This document shows positions 34,230-44,587 of a DNA stretch of 64,000 nucleotides, piece by piece. A program made the position numbers and the translations under genes. This DNA comes from Chromobacterium vaccinii (GTDB lineage Bacteria > Pseudomonadota > Gammaproteobacteria > Burkholderiales > Chromobacteriaceae): the NCBI RefSeq assembly GCF_000971335.1, contig NZ_JZJL01000018.1, positions 1-64,000 of the forward strand. The letters run 5' to 3'. Under the pieces are notes generated by a model. That model was not told where the DNA came from. It made no database searches and worked only from the letters and a program-made list of their open reading frames with translations. The first letter of the stretch is position 1. Each line of letters starts with the position of its first letter.

Positions 34230-34257
34230 CTTGAAAAGCTTTTGGCCCGCCCTTACT
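34230..34257 (+). promoter_or_regulatory. Heat-shock (sigma-32-type) promoter of groESL
   Basis: CTTGAAA at 34230-34236 is a perfect sigma-32 -35 element. CCCTTACT at 34250-34257, after a 13-bp spacer, is an acceptable -10 (consensus CCCCATnT). It lies about 115 bp before the groES start. No CIRCE element was seen. Confidence 0.65.
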
Positions 34258-34373
34258 TCGTCATTCGTCAGCCTCCGGGCTGAGTTTGGCCGGCAAGCGC
34301 GGGCATCTTCGCGCCTGCTGCAAGCCGGTCTTACCTACCGTTTCCAATGATCTGAATCGCACAGGAGATTGAT

Positions 34374-34691
34374 ATGCAAATCCGTCCTCTGCACGACCGG
34401 ATTATCGTCAAGCGGGTCGAAAAGGTCCGCCAGACAGCATCCGGCATCGTCATTCCCGATAGCGCCGCGGAAAAGCCCGAGCAAGGCGAAGTACTCGCGG
34501 TCGGTCCCGGCAAACGCTTGCCTGACGGCGCCTTGCTGCCGATGCAAGTGCAGGTCGGCGACTTGGTCTTGTTCGGCAAATACGGCGGCCAGACCGTCAA
34601 GCTGGACGACCAGGAATACCTGGTGCTGCGCGAAGAGGATGTCTTCGGCGTGGTCGAAGAGACATCCGCATCCGGCCGCAAGGCTGCTTGA
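34374..34691 (+). CDS. groES: Co-chaperonin GroES (paralogue)
   Basis: This 105-aa GroES forms the lid of the chaperonin cage. [44 protein letters not shown] includes the mobile loop, and [34 protein letters not shown] completes the fold. It is slightly longer than the 96-97 aa housekeeping form, with an extra C-terminal tail (SASGRKAA). AGGAG precedes the start. It is followed 29 nt later by groEL. Confidence 0.94.
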   Translation: MQIRPLHDRIIVKRVEKVRQTASGIVIPDSAAEKPEQGEVLAVGPGKRLPDGALLPMQVQVGDLVLFGKYGGQTVKLDDQEYLVLREEDVFGVVEETSASGRKAA

Positions 34692-34717
34692 TTTTCCCCA
34701 TTCATCACAGGAGTTAA

Positions 34718-36337
<1,620 letters not shown>

Positions 36338-36364
36338 TCCGCCGATTGCCCCCTTTCGTCATTG

Positions 36365-36391
36365 GCCCGCGCTCAGGCGCGGGCTTTTTTT
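36365..36391 (+). terminator. groESL terminator
   Basis: GCCCGCGC pairs with GCGCGGGC (36365-36372 with 36377-36384, loop TCAG) and is followed by seven T residues. Confidence 0.92.
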
Positions 36392-36441
36392 GCGCGAATA
36401 TCTCTATTCGACGTCTAAAACAAAATGCGTCGCTCATGCCA

Positions 36442-36546
36442 CAGGATTTTTACTAACATTGCTGAAAGTTCAGTATTTTTCACTAAGTATGCGCAGCGCC
36501 TCCCTTCATTGATGCACTCAAAAGCGGGAAAAGCCTGACTTGGCAA
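36442..36546 (+). repeat. Dispersed repeat family 2, copy 2 (105 bp)
   Basis: Same length as 20053-20157, with 13 substitutions and no gaps. Similarity weakens but continues to about 36562. It occupies the gap between the groEL terminator and the BON-like gene. Confidence 0.85.
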
Positions 36547-36572
36547 GAATGGAAGTTGTCACTTTAAAGCTC

Positions 36573-37064
36573 ATGCCCGCCCGCGCCTGGAGTCTGGGGT
36601 ATTGCCTGATACTGGCATGCGGGGCGGCACTCGCCGCTCCCGCGGTCAAAAACTGGTTCAACGACCCGTTCATCCAGGTGCGCAACCGGATAGCGGCCTG
36701 CCCGGTTCCTCTGGGCCCATTCGCCACCGAGGCGGAGATGAAACAGCAGGCGCATTCGCGCATCGAGCGCGGCACCAGCTGCTGGCTGGCCAAGCAATGC
36801 GCGAAGCCCAACGCCTACATGTACGACGCGGATATCGCCGCCGATCTGCGGCGACGCTTCGCCAAAAGCCGCCGCTTCGCCGACGCCAGCTTGTGGCTTA
36901 CCGTGCAGCGCCGCTTCGTTTACGTGGAAGGCTGCGTCCGCAGCCGGAATGCCGCCGCCGGCATCGAAGCCTTCATCAAGCGGACTCCAGACGTGCAACT
37001 GGTGATTGCAAACATTGCCGCTGGCTCCGGCAAGCCAAATTACGCCGTCATGCCAGAGAGATAG
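36573..37064 (+). CDS. Secreted BON-domain-like protein
   Basis: This 163-aa precursor starts at ATG 36573, giving a compact signal peptide (MPARAWSLGYCLILACGAALA). Alternative starts at 36549 or TTG 36540 lie in or next to the 105-bp repeat. The C-terminal half (DADIAADLRRRFAKSRRF through WLTVQRRFVYVEGCVRSRNAAAGIEAFIKRTPDVQLVIANI) follows a BON-domain pattern, a phospholipid-binding fold of periplasmic proteins. Cys residues (AACP, SCWLAKQCAKP) may form disulfides. Function unknown. Confidence 0.65.
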   Translation: MPARAWSLGYCLILACGAALAAPAVKNWFNDPFIQVRNRIAACPVPLGPFATEAEMKQQAHSRIERGTSCWLAKQCAKPNAYMYDADIAADLRRRFAKSRRFADASLWLTVQRRFVYVEGCVRSRNAAAGIEAFIKRTPDVQLVIANIAAGSGKPNYAVMPER

Positions 37065-37317
37065 CGGCCCCCGCGCATCTGGCGCGTCTCCGCCTTGCAT
37101 GCTCTTAAACGAGTAAACGAGCCGGCTCGGCGGCCAGTGGGCAATTGTCGGCGACAAGCGGCCGCCATCGTCAGTCATTGCCGCCAGATCATGACAGCTG
37201 CCTCACCCCATCACTCGCTCGCGCCAACAGCTTCCCTAAAACCTCCGTCCAGCCCACAATCCAGAGATCACGCAAAACGAACCGGGCCAATGATCGCCCG
37301 ACAATGACGGATACCCG

Positions 37318-38250
37318 ATGCCTCTCCCGCTCAACCTGAACCTGCTGCGCTCGCTGGAGGCGCTGCTGGAAACGCGCAATCTCACCCGCGCCGCCGACAA
37401 GCTGGGGCTGACCCAGTCGGCGATGAGCCGCCACCTGGTGCAGCTGCGCGCGCAGTTCCAGGACCCGCTGCTGCTGCGCGAGGGACAGCGCTTCGTGCTG
37501 ACCGAGCGGGCGGAAGAGCTGCGGCTGGGACTGAAGACGGTGCTGGAGCAGGTGGAGCGGCTGTACCAGCCGCCGCAGTTCGATCCATCCGTCTGCGCAC
37601 GGGAGTTTTCCTTCGCCGGCTCCGACTACCTGGCCGAGTACATGCTGCCGGACATTCTGGACCGGGTGCTGCCGCAAGCGCCGGACATGCGCCTGAAGTT
37701 CCTCCCCTGGCAGGCCGGCCGCTTCGACATGCTGGTGGATGGGAGCGCGGACTTGGTTTCCACCATCGCCGACGAGGTGCCGGACAATATCTACGGCAAG
37801 TCGCTGGGCCAGGACCAGCCGATGTGCGTGATGGCCGACGACCATCCATTGCGGAACAAGCCCGCGCTGGAGCGGGACGACTACCTGGCCTGGCCGCACG
37901 CGCGCGTCAGCTCCGCCAGCGACAAGGACGGCTTCGTCGACATCCAGCTGGCGCAACAAGGCCAATCCCGCCAAGTCCGCATCGCCACGCCCTATTTCGT
38001 GTCGGCGCTGAGCATCGTCTCGCGCAGCCAGCTGCTGCTGACGCTGCCAGAACACCTGGCCATCCGCTTCCAGCGCCAGTTTCCGGTGCATGCCAAGGCC
38101 ATGCCCTTCATCGATTACACCTACCGCTACTGGCTGCTGTGGCACGGCCGGGCGGACAAGGACCCGGCGCACCGCTGGTTCCGCGGCCACGTGTTCGACG
38201 TGCTGCACCACTCCATCCACGGCGTCAGCAAGTATTCGGAGAACGCATAG
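37318..38250 (+). CDS. LysR-family regulator
   Basis: The 310-aa protein has the LysR helix-turn-helix (LNLLRSLEALLETRNLTRAADKLGLTQSAMSRHLVQLRAQF, about 7-47) and a NodD/SyrM-like binding domain (ERLYQPPQFDPSVCAREFSFAGSDYLAEYMLPDIL). It lies 82 bp upstream of, and in the same direction as, a LysE-type exporter. Control of that exporter is possible but unproven. The effector is unknown. Confidence 0.88.
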   Translation: MPLPLNLNLLRSLEALLETRNLTRAADKLGLTQSAMSRHLVQLRAQFQDPLLLREGQRFVLTERAEELRLGLKTVLEQVERLYQPPQFDPSVCAREFSFAGSDYLAEYMLPDILDRVLPQAPDMRLKFLPWQAGRFDMLVDGSADLVSTIADEVPDNIYGKSLGQDQPMCVMADDHPLRNKPALERDDYLAWPHARVSSASDKDGFVDIQLAQQGQSRQVRIATPYFVSALSIVSRSQLLLTLPEHLAIRFQRQFPVHAKAMPFIDYTYRYWLLWHGRADKDPAHRWFRGHVFDVLHHSIHGVSKYSENA

Positions 38251-38332
38251 CGGCTATCCGCCGATGGCGGTTCTGTCCGCCGCGCCCAGCTCATAGACTT
38301 TGTCCGGACTGTCATCAAACAAGGAGAAAGCT

Positions 38333-38956
38333 ATGACCTGGACCACTTGGCTGCAATTCGCCGCCGTGTGCATGCTGGGCGCGATGTCGCCCGGCCCCAG
38401 CCTGGCGATGGTATTGCAGCAGACCGCCCGCGGCGGGCGCGGCGGCGGCCTGGCCGCCGCGATCGGACACGCGCTGGGCGTGGGCCTGTACGCGCTGGCC
38501 GCCGCCCAGGGACTGGCGATGGTGATGGCGACGCATCCGCTGCTGTTCAAGATCATCTCCTGCCTCGGCGCGGCCTATCTGATCTGGCTGGGCGTGCAGG
38601 GCTTGCGCGCGGCGTCACGCCCGGCGCGGGCTGCAAGCAACGACATCTCCGCCGCCGCGCCGACCTCCGCCTGGCGCGCCGCGCGCACCGGCCTGGCGGT
38701 GTCGCTGTCCAATCCGCACCTGGCGGTGATGTTCGTCGCCCTGCTCAGCCAGTTCGTCACCGCCGACATGCCTGTCGGCAGCCAGGTGCTGCTGATCGTC
38801 ACCGCGATGGGACTGGATTTCGGCTGGTACGCGTTGCTGGCGTTGCTGATCTCGCACCCATCCATCCTGAGCGGCCTGCACCGCAAGAGCCGGTGGATAG
38901 ACGGCTGCGGCGGCGCGCTGATGCTGCTGCTGGGCCTGCGCATCCTGATGGTGTGA
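38333..38956 (+). CDS. LysE/RhtB-family amino-acid exporter
   Basis: The 207-aa membrane protein has six predicted helices. The family motif GAMSPGPSLAMVLQQTARGGRGGGLAAAIGHALGVGLY is near the N terminus, and SLSNPHLAVMFVALLSQFV in the middle. It should export an amino acid or homoserine-lactone-like substrate. ATG 38333 is preceded by AAGGAGAAAG. The aminoacyl-tRNA editing-domain gene follows after 2 nt, so the two form an operon. Confidence 0.92.
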   Translation: MTWTTWLQFAAVCMLGAMSPGPSLAMVLQQTARGGRGGGLAAAIGHALGVGLYALAAAQGLAMVMATHPLLFKIISCLGAAYLIWLGVQGLRAASRPARAASNDISAAAPTSAWRAARTGLAVSLSNPHLAVMFVALLSQFVTADMPVGSQVLLIVTAMGLDFGWYALLALLISHPSILSGLHRKSRWIDGCGGALMLLLGLRILMV

Positions 38957-38958
38957 CG

Positions 38959-39426
38959 ATGCGGGACAGAATGACGAAATGGGATCCGGAAACCTTGGCC
39001 GCGCTGGCATATCGCCACGGCGGAGAGGTGCTGGAACACGGCAAGCCGCTGCGCTCGGCCCGAGAAGGCGCGGCGCACTTCGGCATCGCGATGACGCAGA
39101 CCGCCCCCACGCTGATCGTGGAGGCGGACGGCGACATCTTCGCCTGCATCCTGTCCGGCGGACGGGACGGCGTGGACTGGGCCAAGCTGGCGCGACTGCT
39201 CGGACGCGGCCACGCCCGCCTGGCGGACCGCCGCCGCGTGCGGGAGATCACCGGCTGCGACGCCGGCGCGGTGCCGCTGCTGGGCCTGGATCTGCCCTGC
39301 GCGATGGACCGCCTGCTGCTGGCCCACGACTTCGTCTACGGCGGCGCCGGCGATCCGCTCCGGACGCTGAAGATCTCTCCCCGCGTCCTGGCGGAACTGA
39401 ACCGCGTGTCGATCTGGTACGAATGA
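38959..39426 (+). CDS. YbaK/ProX-type aminoacyl-tRNA editing-domain protein
   Basis: The 155-aa protein resembles free-standing trans-editing deacylases. GKPLRSAREGAAHFGIAMTQTAPTLIVEADGDIFACILSGGRDGVDWAKLARLLG and REITGCDAGAVPLLGLDLPCAMDRLLL correspond to the YbaK fold (phase-Val/Ala, G-x-PP-like loop, Asp). These enzymes hydrolyse mischarged tRNAs. It lies directly after a LysE exporter; pairing an exporter with an editing enzyme hints at handling of a toxic amino-acid analogue. Alternative start at 38971. Confidence 0.8.
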   Translation: MRDRMTKWDPETLAALAYRHGGEVLEHGKPLRSAREGAAHFGIAMTQTAPTLIVEADGDIFACILSGGRDGVDWAKLARLLGRGHARLADRRRVREITGCDAGAVPLLGLDLPCAMDRLLLAHDFVYGGAGDPLRTLKISPRVLAELNRVSIWYE

Positions 39427-39435
39427 CGCGGCGGT

Positions 39436-40371
39436 TTACAGGTGTTCCCGGAAAAAGGGGATCAACTTTTCCAGCGCCACCGCCACCGCTTCGGGACGGT
39501 CGTACAGATCGTAATGGGACCAGCCCTCGGCCACCAGCAACTGCTTGACCTTGGACGCCGCCCGGCCGTGGATTTCACAGCTGTCGCGGTAGGCGCCGAA
39601 GCCACCCGGCTTGTCTCCCGTCACCACCAGCAGCGGCTGGGTCAGCAGCAACTCGGCGTGGGCGAAGGCGTCCCAGGCTATCGCCGCGCTGTTGAACGAA
39701 AACAGCCCGCTGGTGGCGCCGTTGGGCTGCATGCCACGCGGCGACTTGTAGTAGTCGGTGGCCTCCAGCACGTCGATGTCGGCGACGCCGGCGCTCATCG
39801 CGGCCTCAAGCGACGGCGGCAAATAGTTGATGACATGCCGCGCTTCGCCGCGGGCCTCGGCGGTGCGCTGTTCGGCCATCGCCTGCAGCGCGCCGATGGG
39901 ATCGAAGTTGCTGAAGGCCTCGCGGCTCAGCCGGCCGAAGTTCACCCCGGTGATCGAGGCCAGCGCCCGGATGCGGCGGTCGCTCATCGCGGCGTTGATG
40001 GTGTAGCCGCCGCCGCCGCAGACGCCGATGGCGCCGATGCGCGCAGCGTCGACATAGGGCAGCGTCACCAGGTAGTCGATGGCGAAGCGGATGTCGGACA
40101 CCCGGATCGACGGGTCTTCGATGAAGCGCGGCTCGCCGCCGCTCTCGCCCTGGAAGCTGGCGTCGAAGGCGATGACGACGAAGCCCTCGCGGGCCAGCGC
40201 AGCGGCGTAGACATTGCCGGCGGTCTGTTCCTTGCAGCTGCCTATCGGATGGGTGCTGACGATGGCCGGATAGCGCCGGCCTTCGTCGAAGTCCGGCGGC
40301 AGGTATAGATCCGCCGCCGAGCTCCAGCCCAGGTTGCGATAACTGACTTTCTTGATGCGGCTGTCCGCCAT
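39436..40371 (-). CDS. Alpha/beta hydrolase with a Cys at the nucleophile elbow
   Basis: The 311-aa protein has a DLH/YcjY-like alpha/beta-hydrolase pattern: VSTHPIGSCKEQTAGNVYAAALAREGFVVIAFDASFQGESGG, the elbow GVCGGGGYTINAAM, then VVTGDKPGGFGAYRD (acid) and EGWSHYDLYDRPEA (His). The usual Ser at the elbow is Cys, as in some members of this subfamily. It is divergent from a LysR gene, about 200 bp away, that probably regulates it. Substrate unknown. Confidence 0.82.
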   Translation of the reverse strand: MADSRIKKVSYRNLGWSSAADLYLPPDFDEGRRYPAIVSTHPIGSCKEQTAGNVYAAALAREGFVVIAFDASFQGESGGEPRFIEDPSIRVSDIRFAIDYLVTLPYVDAARIGAIGVCGGGGYTINAAMSDRRIRALASITGVNFGRLSREAFSNFDPIGALQAMAEQRTAEARGEARHVINYLPPSLEAAMSAGVADIDVLEATDYYKSPRGMQPNGATSGLFSFNSAAIAWDAFAHAELLLTQPLLVVTGDKPGGFGAYRDSCEIHGRAASKVKQLLVAEGWSHYDLYDRPEAVAVALEKLIPFFREHL

Positions 40372-40573
40372 GATGCTCTCCCGGCCGCCGGCGCTTGTCG
40401 CGCTTGCAGGCCTCTTGCGTTTGAAGATGGACGGGCAAGCGCCTATCCATGGTGTTTTCCCAAGCCGGACAGCAGGTCCGGCGTCTGTGAATGCATGGTA
40501 GGGAGAGCATTGATATTGAACAAGACCACAATCCGCACTACAGTGATAAGATGAAATTTACAATCAAGCCGCC

Positions 40574-41500
40574 ATGGACCCTACGCTGCTTCCCTCTCTG
40601 GCCTGGTTCGCCCACGTCGCCCATCACCGCAGCTTCACCCGCGCCGCCGCGGAAATGGGCGTGTCGCGCGCAGCGCTGTCGCAAAACCTGAAGGCGCTGG
40701 AGCAGAGGCTGAACGTCAAGCTGCTCTACCGCACCACCCGCGACATGTCGCTGACCGAGGAAGGCCAGCGGCTGTATGACACGTTGTTTCCGGCGCTGTT
40801 GTCTATCAAGGCCGCCGTGCGCGGCATCGGCGAAAGCCGGGACGAGCCGGCCGGCCTGCTGCGGGTCAACACGTCCAGAAGCGCGGCCAAGCTGCTGGTG
40901 GAGCCGCATCTGGCCGAGTTCCTGGCGCGCCATCCCAAGCTTCGGCTGGAGCTGATCATGGACGACGGCCTGGCCAACATCATCGCCGACGGCTGCGACG
41001 CCGGCATCCGCCTGGGACAGAGCCTGGCGGAGCATGTGACCGCGGTGCCGATTTCGCCGCGGCTGGAAATGGCGGTGGCGGCCTCGCCAGACTACTTCGC
41101 CCGCCACGGCGAACCGGCCTCGCCGGAAGATCTGGCGCGGCACAACTGCGTGCGCTTCCGCCACACCACCAGCGGCGCCATCTTCCACTGGGAATTCTCC
41201 GCGCCGGGCGAGGCCGGCCGGGACTTCACCGTGGAGCCCCTTGGCAATTACACCACCAACGACGACGAAAGCATGATCCGAGCGGCATTGCAGGGCGGCG
41301 GCCTGATCCAGCATCTGGATCTGGCGCTGCGGCCCTATCTGGAAGACGGCAGGCTGGTCCGCGTGCTGCGGCCATGGTGCCCGCCGTTTCCCGGCTTCTA
41401 CCTCTACGTGCCGTCGCGCGCGCAAATGCCGCCGCGGGTGCGGGCGCTGATGGACTTCCTGATCGAAAAACGGGATACCCAGCCGGCCCGGATTGCCTGA
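40574..41500 (+). CDS. LysR-family regulator
   Basis: The 308-aa protein has the N-terminal LysR winged helix (WFAHVAHHRSFTRAAAEMGVSRAALSQNLKALEQRLNVKLLYRTTR) and a CrgA-like effector domain (NTSRSAAKLLVEPHLAEFLARHPKLRLEL). It is divergent from the alpha/beta hydrolase gene, its likely target. It is followed about 100 nt later by an exported histidine phosphatase. Confidence 0.9.
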   Translation: MDPTLLPSLAWFAHVAHHRSFTRAAAEMGVSRAALSQNLKALEQRLNVKLLYRTTRDMSLTEEGQRLYDTLFPALLSIKAAVRGIGESRDEPAGLLRVNTSRSAAKLLVEPHLAEFLARHPKLRLELIMDDGLANIIADGCDAGIRLGQSLAEHVTAVPISPRLEMAVAASPDYFARHGEPASPEDLARHNCVRFRHTTSGAIFHWEFSAPGEAGRDFTVEPLGNYTTNDDESMIRAALQGGGLIQHLDLALRPYLEDGRLVRVLRPWCPPFPGFYLYVPSRAQMPPRVRALMDFLIEKRDTQPARIA

Positions 41501-41597
41501 GCCGGAGAGCCCGCCGCCCGCGCGGATGCGCGATTCCGCTTGCATCCTGCGCGGCGCTGGCGCGAAATGGGCGTCTCGCCCCTCATGGACTCCGCCG

Positions 41598-42197
41598 ATG
41601 AAAACCGCCCTCCTCTGTCTCTCCCTGCTCGCCGCCGCGCCCGCCTTCGCCGACACCCAGACCCTGGTCATGCTGCGCCATGGCGAAAAGCCGGACGGCG
41701 GCTACGGCCAACTCAGCTGCAAGGGGCTGAACCGCTCGCTGGCGCTGATCAAGACCCTGCCGGCCAAATACGGCAAAGCAGACCAGATCTACGCGCCGTC
41801 CACCGCCAGCCAGAAGCGCGACCCGGCCGGCACCTTCAACTACATCCGCCCGCTGGCGACGATAGAGCCCACCGCCATCGCCCAGGGCCTGCCGGTCAAC
41901 ACCGCGTTCGACATGCTGGCGATAGACGGCCTGCGACAACAGCTGGTCAATCCGCTGAGCCACGGCAAGACGGTCTACATCGCCTGGGAACACAAGCAAC
42001 TGCAGGCGCTGGCCGCCGACATCATGCGCCGCTACGGCGGCAAGGACGGCGCAGCCCACGTGCCGGTCTGGGGCAAGGACGATTTCGACAGCCTGTACGT
42101 GATCGACATCGATTACGGCAAGGACAAGCCCGCCGCCCGCTTCCGCCGCGACAACCAGGGCCTGAACGATCTGCCCGACGCCTGCCCCGGCGCGTGA
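41598..42197 (+). CDS. Exported histidine phosphatase-family protein
   Basis: The 199-aa precursor has a clear signal peptide (MKTALLCLSLLAAAPAFADT). LVMLRHGEKPDGGYGQLSCKG carries the phospho-His RHGE motif of the branch-1 histidine phosphatases, and the later YIAWEHKQLQALA contains the second His. It should be a periplasmic or secreted phosphatase. Substrate is unknown. ATG 41598 begins the signal peptide; the longer ORF has no ribosome site. Confidence 0.85.
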   Translation: MKTALLCLSLLAAAPAFADTQTLVMLRHGEKPDGGYGQLSCKGLNRSLALIKTLPAKYGKADQIYAPSTASQKRDPAGTFNYIRPLATIEPTAIAQGLPVNTAFDMLAIDGLRQQLVNPLSHGKTVYIAWEHKQLQALAADIMRRYGGKDGAAHVPVWGKDDFDSLYVIDIDYGKDKPAARFRRDNQGLNDLPDACPGA

Positions 42198-42217
42198 GAC
42201 GCCGAAAACCATCGCCC

Positions 42218-42248
42218 TTGACTTAAAGTTAACTTCAACTTTCATCAT
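42218..42248 (+). promoter_or_regulatory. MerR-type promoter with 19-bp spacer
   Basis: TTGACT (-35, 42218-42223) and CATCAT (-10, 42243-42248) are separated by 19 bp, the over-long spacing typical of promoters activated by MerR/SoxR-family proteins. The spacer contains an imperfect dyad centred on AAGTTAACTT. It lies 30 bp upstream of the MFS gene. No MerR gene is in the window. Confidence 0.65.
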
Positions 42249-42278
42249 GACGGTTCTTACCGCAACAAGAGCGTCCCC

Positions 42279-43685
42279 ATGCAGCACTCCGTCAAGAATG
42301 AAAGTCTCTTCAGCCAAGGCAGAACCGCGGCCTGCATCGGCGGCATCGCGCTGATCTCGCTGCTGGCCTTCGAATCCATCGCCGTCGCCGCGGCCATGCC
42401 CGCCGTCGCCACCGCTCTGGGCGGCCTGGATTTCTACGCGATCGCCTTCGGCGGCACGCTGGCCACCTCGGTGGTGGGCATGACGCTGGGCGGAGAGATC
42501 TGCGACCGCTACGGCGCCGCCCGCTCCGCCTGGCTGGGCCTGGCCGCCTTCATCGCCGGCCTGCTGGCGGCGGGCGCGGCCTCCGACATATACATGCTGG
42601 TGCTGGGCCGGCTGATGCAGGGCCTGGGCTCCGGCCTGCTGGGCGTGGCCATCTACGTGGGCATGTCGCGCGCGGTGCCGCCCGCGCTGCATCCCAAACT
42701 GTTCGCGATGTTCGCCGGCGCCTGGGTGGTGCCCGCGCTGATCGGCCCCGGCATCGCCGCCGGCCTGGTCCACATCTTCGGCTGGCGCGCGGTCTTCCTG
42801 GCGGTGGCTGCGCTGACGCCGATCGCCGGCGCGCTGCTGCTGCCCGCGTTAAGCCGCCAGGAGGCGCCGGCCGGCGCCGCCAAACCGATGCGCTGGCCGC
42901 GGCTGGGCTGGAGCCTGCTGGCCGCCTGCGGCGCGCTGGCCCTGCACGGCAGCAGCCATCTGCCGCAAACGCAGTACATGCTGCCGGCGCTCGCGGTTGG
43001 CTTCGCCTTCGCCTTTTTCGCGGCGCGCCGCCTGTTGCCCGCCGGCAGCCTGCGCGCCGCCGAAGGCCTGCCCTCGGTGGTGGCGATGCGCGGCCTGATC
43101 GCCGCCGCCTTCTTCGCCAGCGAAGCCTTCATTCCCTTGATCTTGACCACCCGCTACCACTGGAGCCTGGGTTCGGCCGGCCTGGCGCTCACGGCCAGCG
43201 CGCTGATGTGGAGCCTGGGCAGCGCCACCCAAGCGCGGCTACACCGCGAGGCTGCCCGCCGCCGCGGGCTGACCCTAGGCTTTGCGGCGATGGCCGCAGG
43301 CCTGTCCGCCGCGCTGGCCGCGGCGGCCCTGTCGCTGCATGCGGGGTGGGTGGTGGCCGGCTGGGCGGTGACCGGCCTGGGCATAGGCTTGAGCTTCCCG
43401 ATGTTGTCGGTGCTGACGATGCAGCTGTCCCGGCCGGACGAGCAAGGCAGCAACGCTTCCGCGCTGCAGCTGAGCGACGCGCTGTCCTCCAGCATCGCGC
43501 TGGCGCTGGCCGGCATGCTGATCCACGCGCTGGCCCGGCCGGCCGCGCCGCCGGACGCGCTGCCCATCCTGGCGATGTCGGCGTTGCTGGCTCTGGTCGG
43601 CGCCTGGGTCAGCCCGCGGGCGTTCCCGCGCGGCGCGGCCGGACAAGCCGACGGCGCGGACTTGCCGGTCCAGCATCAGCATTAG
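42279..43685 (+). CDS. MFS multidrug-type transporter
   Basis: This 468-aa transporter resembles the DHA2-like drug/proton antiporter group, with about 12-14 helices. Family motifs include GGEICDRYGAARSAWLGL (loop 2-3) and LVLGRLMQGLGSGLLGVAIYVGMSRAVPP. The C-terminal half has GLGIGLSFPMLSVLTMQLSRPDEQGSNASALQLSDALSSS. A MerR-type promoter directly upstream suggests induction by a drug, metal or redox signal. The 3' end is followed by dispersed repeat copy B. Confidence 0.9.
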   Translation: MQHSVKNESLFSQGRTAACIGGIALISLLAFESIAVAAAMPAVATALGGLDFYAIAFGGTLATSVVGMTLGGEICDRYGAARSAWLGLAAFIAGLLAAGAASDIYMLVLGRLMQGLGSGLLGVAIYVGMSRAVPPALHPKLFAMFAGAWVVPALIGPGIAAGLVHIFGWRAVFLAVAALTPIAGALLLPALSRQEAPAGAAKPMRWPRLGWSLLAACGALALHGSSHLPQTQYMLPALAVGFAFAFFAARRLLPAGSLRAAEGLPSVVAMRGLIAAAFFASEAFIPLILTTRYHWSLGSAGLALTASALMWSLGSATQARLHREAARRRGLTLGFAAMAAGLSAALAAAALSLHAGWVVAGWAVTGLGIGLSFPMLSVLTMQLSRPDEQGSNASALQLSDALSSSIALALAGMLIHALARPAAPPDALPILAMSALLALVGAWVSPRAFPRGAAGQADGADLPVQHQH

Positions 43686-43697
43686 CGCGAACAAAAC

Positions 43698-43758
43698 CCT
43701 GATCCTGCGTCGGCGCGCCTTGGCTCAGGCTCTCTGCGAGGTATTGTCAGCGGCTCTA
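43698..43758 (+). repeat. Dispersed repeat family 1, copy B (shortened)
   Basis: This copy has the left GATCCTGCGT and the right CGGCGCGCCTTGGCTCAGG plus GAGGTATTGTCAGC blocks of copy A. The central about 36 bp are missing. The deletion is bounded by short GCGT/ACGT matches. It starts 12 bp after the MFS stop. Confidence 0.82.
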
Positions 43759-43773
43759 GCCCGGCCGTTCGCC

Positions 43774-43800
43774 AAAAAAAACGGGCGCCGAAAGCGCCCG
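43774..43800 (-). terminator. nagD-like gene terminator
   Basis: CGGGCGC pairs with GCGCCCG (43782-43788 with 43794-43800). Eight A residues on the plus strand become the T-run on the minus strand. It lies 7 bp after the HAD phosphatase stop. Confidence 0.88.
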
Positions 43801-43807
43801 CTCCGCC

Positions 43808-44587
43808 TCACAGCGCCTGCGGGTCAATGTCGGCGACGCTGCCGAACACGTAATCCGGCTGGTAGGGGAATTGCTCCATCGATTCGCGGCTGGACACGCC
43901 GGACAACACCAACGCGGTGCACATGCCGGCCTCCAGGCCGCCGACGATGTCGGTGTCCATGCGGTCGCCTATCATCACCGCCTCTTCCGGATGCACGCCC
44001 AGCTTGCGGGTGGCCAGCATCATCATCAATGAATTGGGCTTGCCGACGATGTAGGGCTTCTTGCCGGTGGCGGCCTCTATCGCCGCCAAGAGCGTGCCGG
44101 CCGCCGGCTCGTAGCCGCCGCCCTCGATCGGGTCGATCATGTCCGGATTGGTGCCGATGAACTTGGCGCCCTGGTCGATGAAGCGCACCGCCTTCTTGAT
44201 CTGCTCGAAGCTGAAAGTCTGCGATTTGGCCACCACCACGTAGTCCGGGTGGGATTCGGAAATGGAGAAGCCGACGTTGTACAGCTCGTTGATCAGGCCG
44301 GCCCCGCCCACCACGTAGGCGGTGGGCATCGCCTTGCGGGTCTGGCTTTTCAGAAACATCGCCGTCGCCATCGCGCTGGTGATGAAGTTGTCCTCGGTCA
44401 GCCCGCCTATGCCCAGGCTTTCCAGTTTCAGCCGCAGGTCCAGCGGCGTCTGCTCGGCGTTGTTGGTCAGAAACAGGAAAGGCGTTTTGGTGTCGATCAG
44501 AAGCTGGATGAATTCGCGCGCGCCGGGAATCAGCTGCTTGCCGCGGTAGATCACGCCATCCATGTCGGAAATGATGCTTTTGCTCAT
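43808..44587 (-). CDS. NagD-like HAD-IIA phosphatase
   Basis: The 259-aa enzyme has HAD motif I SDMDGVIYRG (about 7-16), motif II LFLTNNAEQTP, and motif III/IV KPNSLMMMLATRKLGVHPEEAVMIGDRMDTDIVGGLEAGM. This is the NagD/HAD-IIA pattern, hydrolysing nucleotide or sugar monophosphates. ATG 44587 starts the homology (MSKSIISDMDG); the longer ORF upstream is not conserved-looking. Monocistronic, with its own terminator. Confidence 0.92.
   Translation of the reverse strand: MSKSIISDMDGVIYRGKQLIPGAREFIQLLIDTKTPFLFLTNNAEQTPLDLRLKLESLGIGGLTEDNFITSAMATAMFLKSQTRKAMPTAYVVGGAGLINELYNVGFSISESHPDYVVVAKSQTFSFEQIKKAVRFIDQGAKFIGTNPDMIDPIEGGGYEPAAGTLLAAIEAATGKKPYIVGKPNSLMMMLATRKLGVHPEEAVMIGDRMDTDIVGGLEAGMCTALVLSGVSSRESMEQFPYQPDYVFGSVADIDPQAL

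Noticed and set aside
34206..34373. CIRCE element before groES
   Set aside because: No TTAGCACTC-N9-GAGTGCTAA or close variant is present; the promoter looks sigma-32-like instead.
36540..36572. TTG 36540 or ATG 36549 as start of the BON-like gene
   Set aside because: Both lie in or beside the 105-bp repeat, and the compact signal peptide begins at ATG 36573; the earlier starts remain possible.
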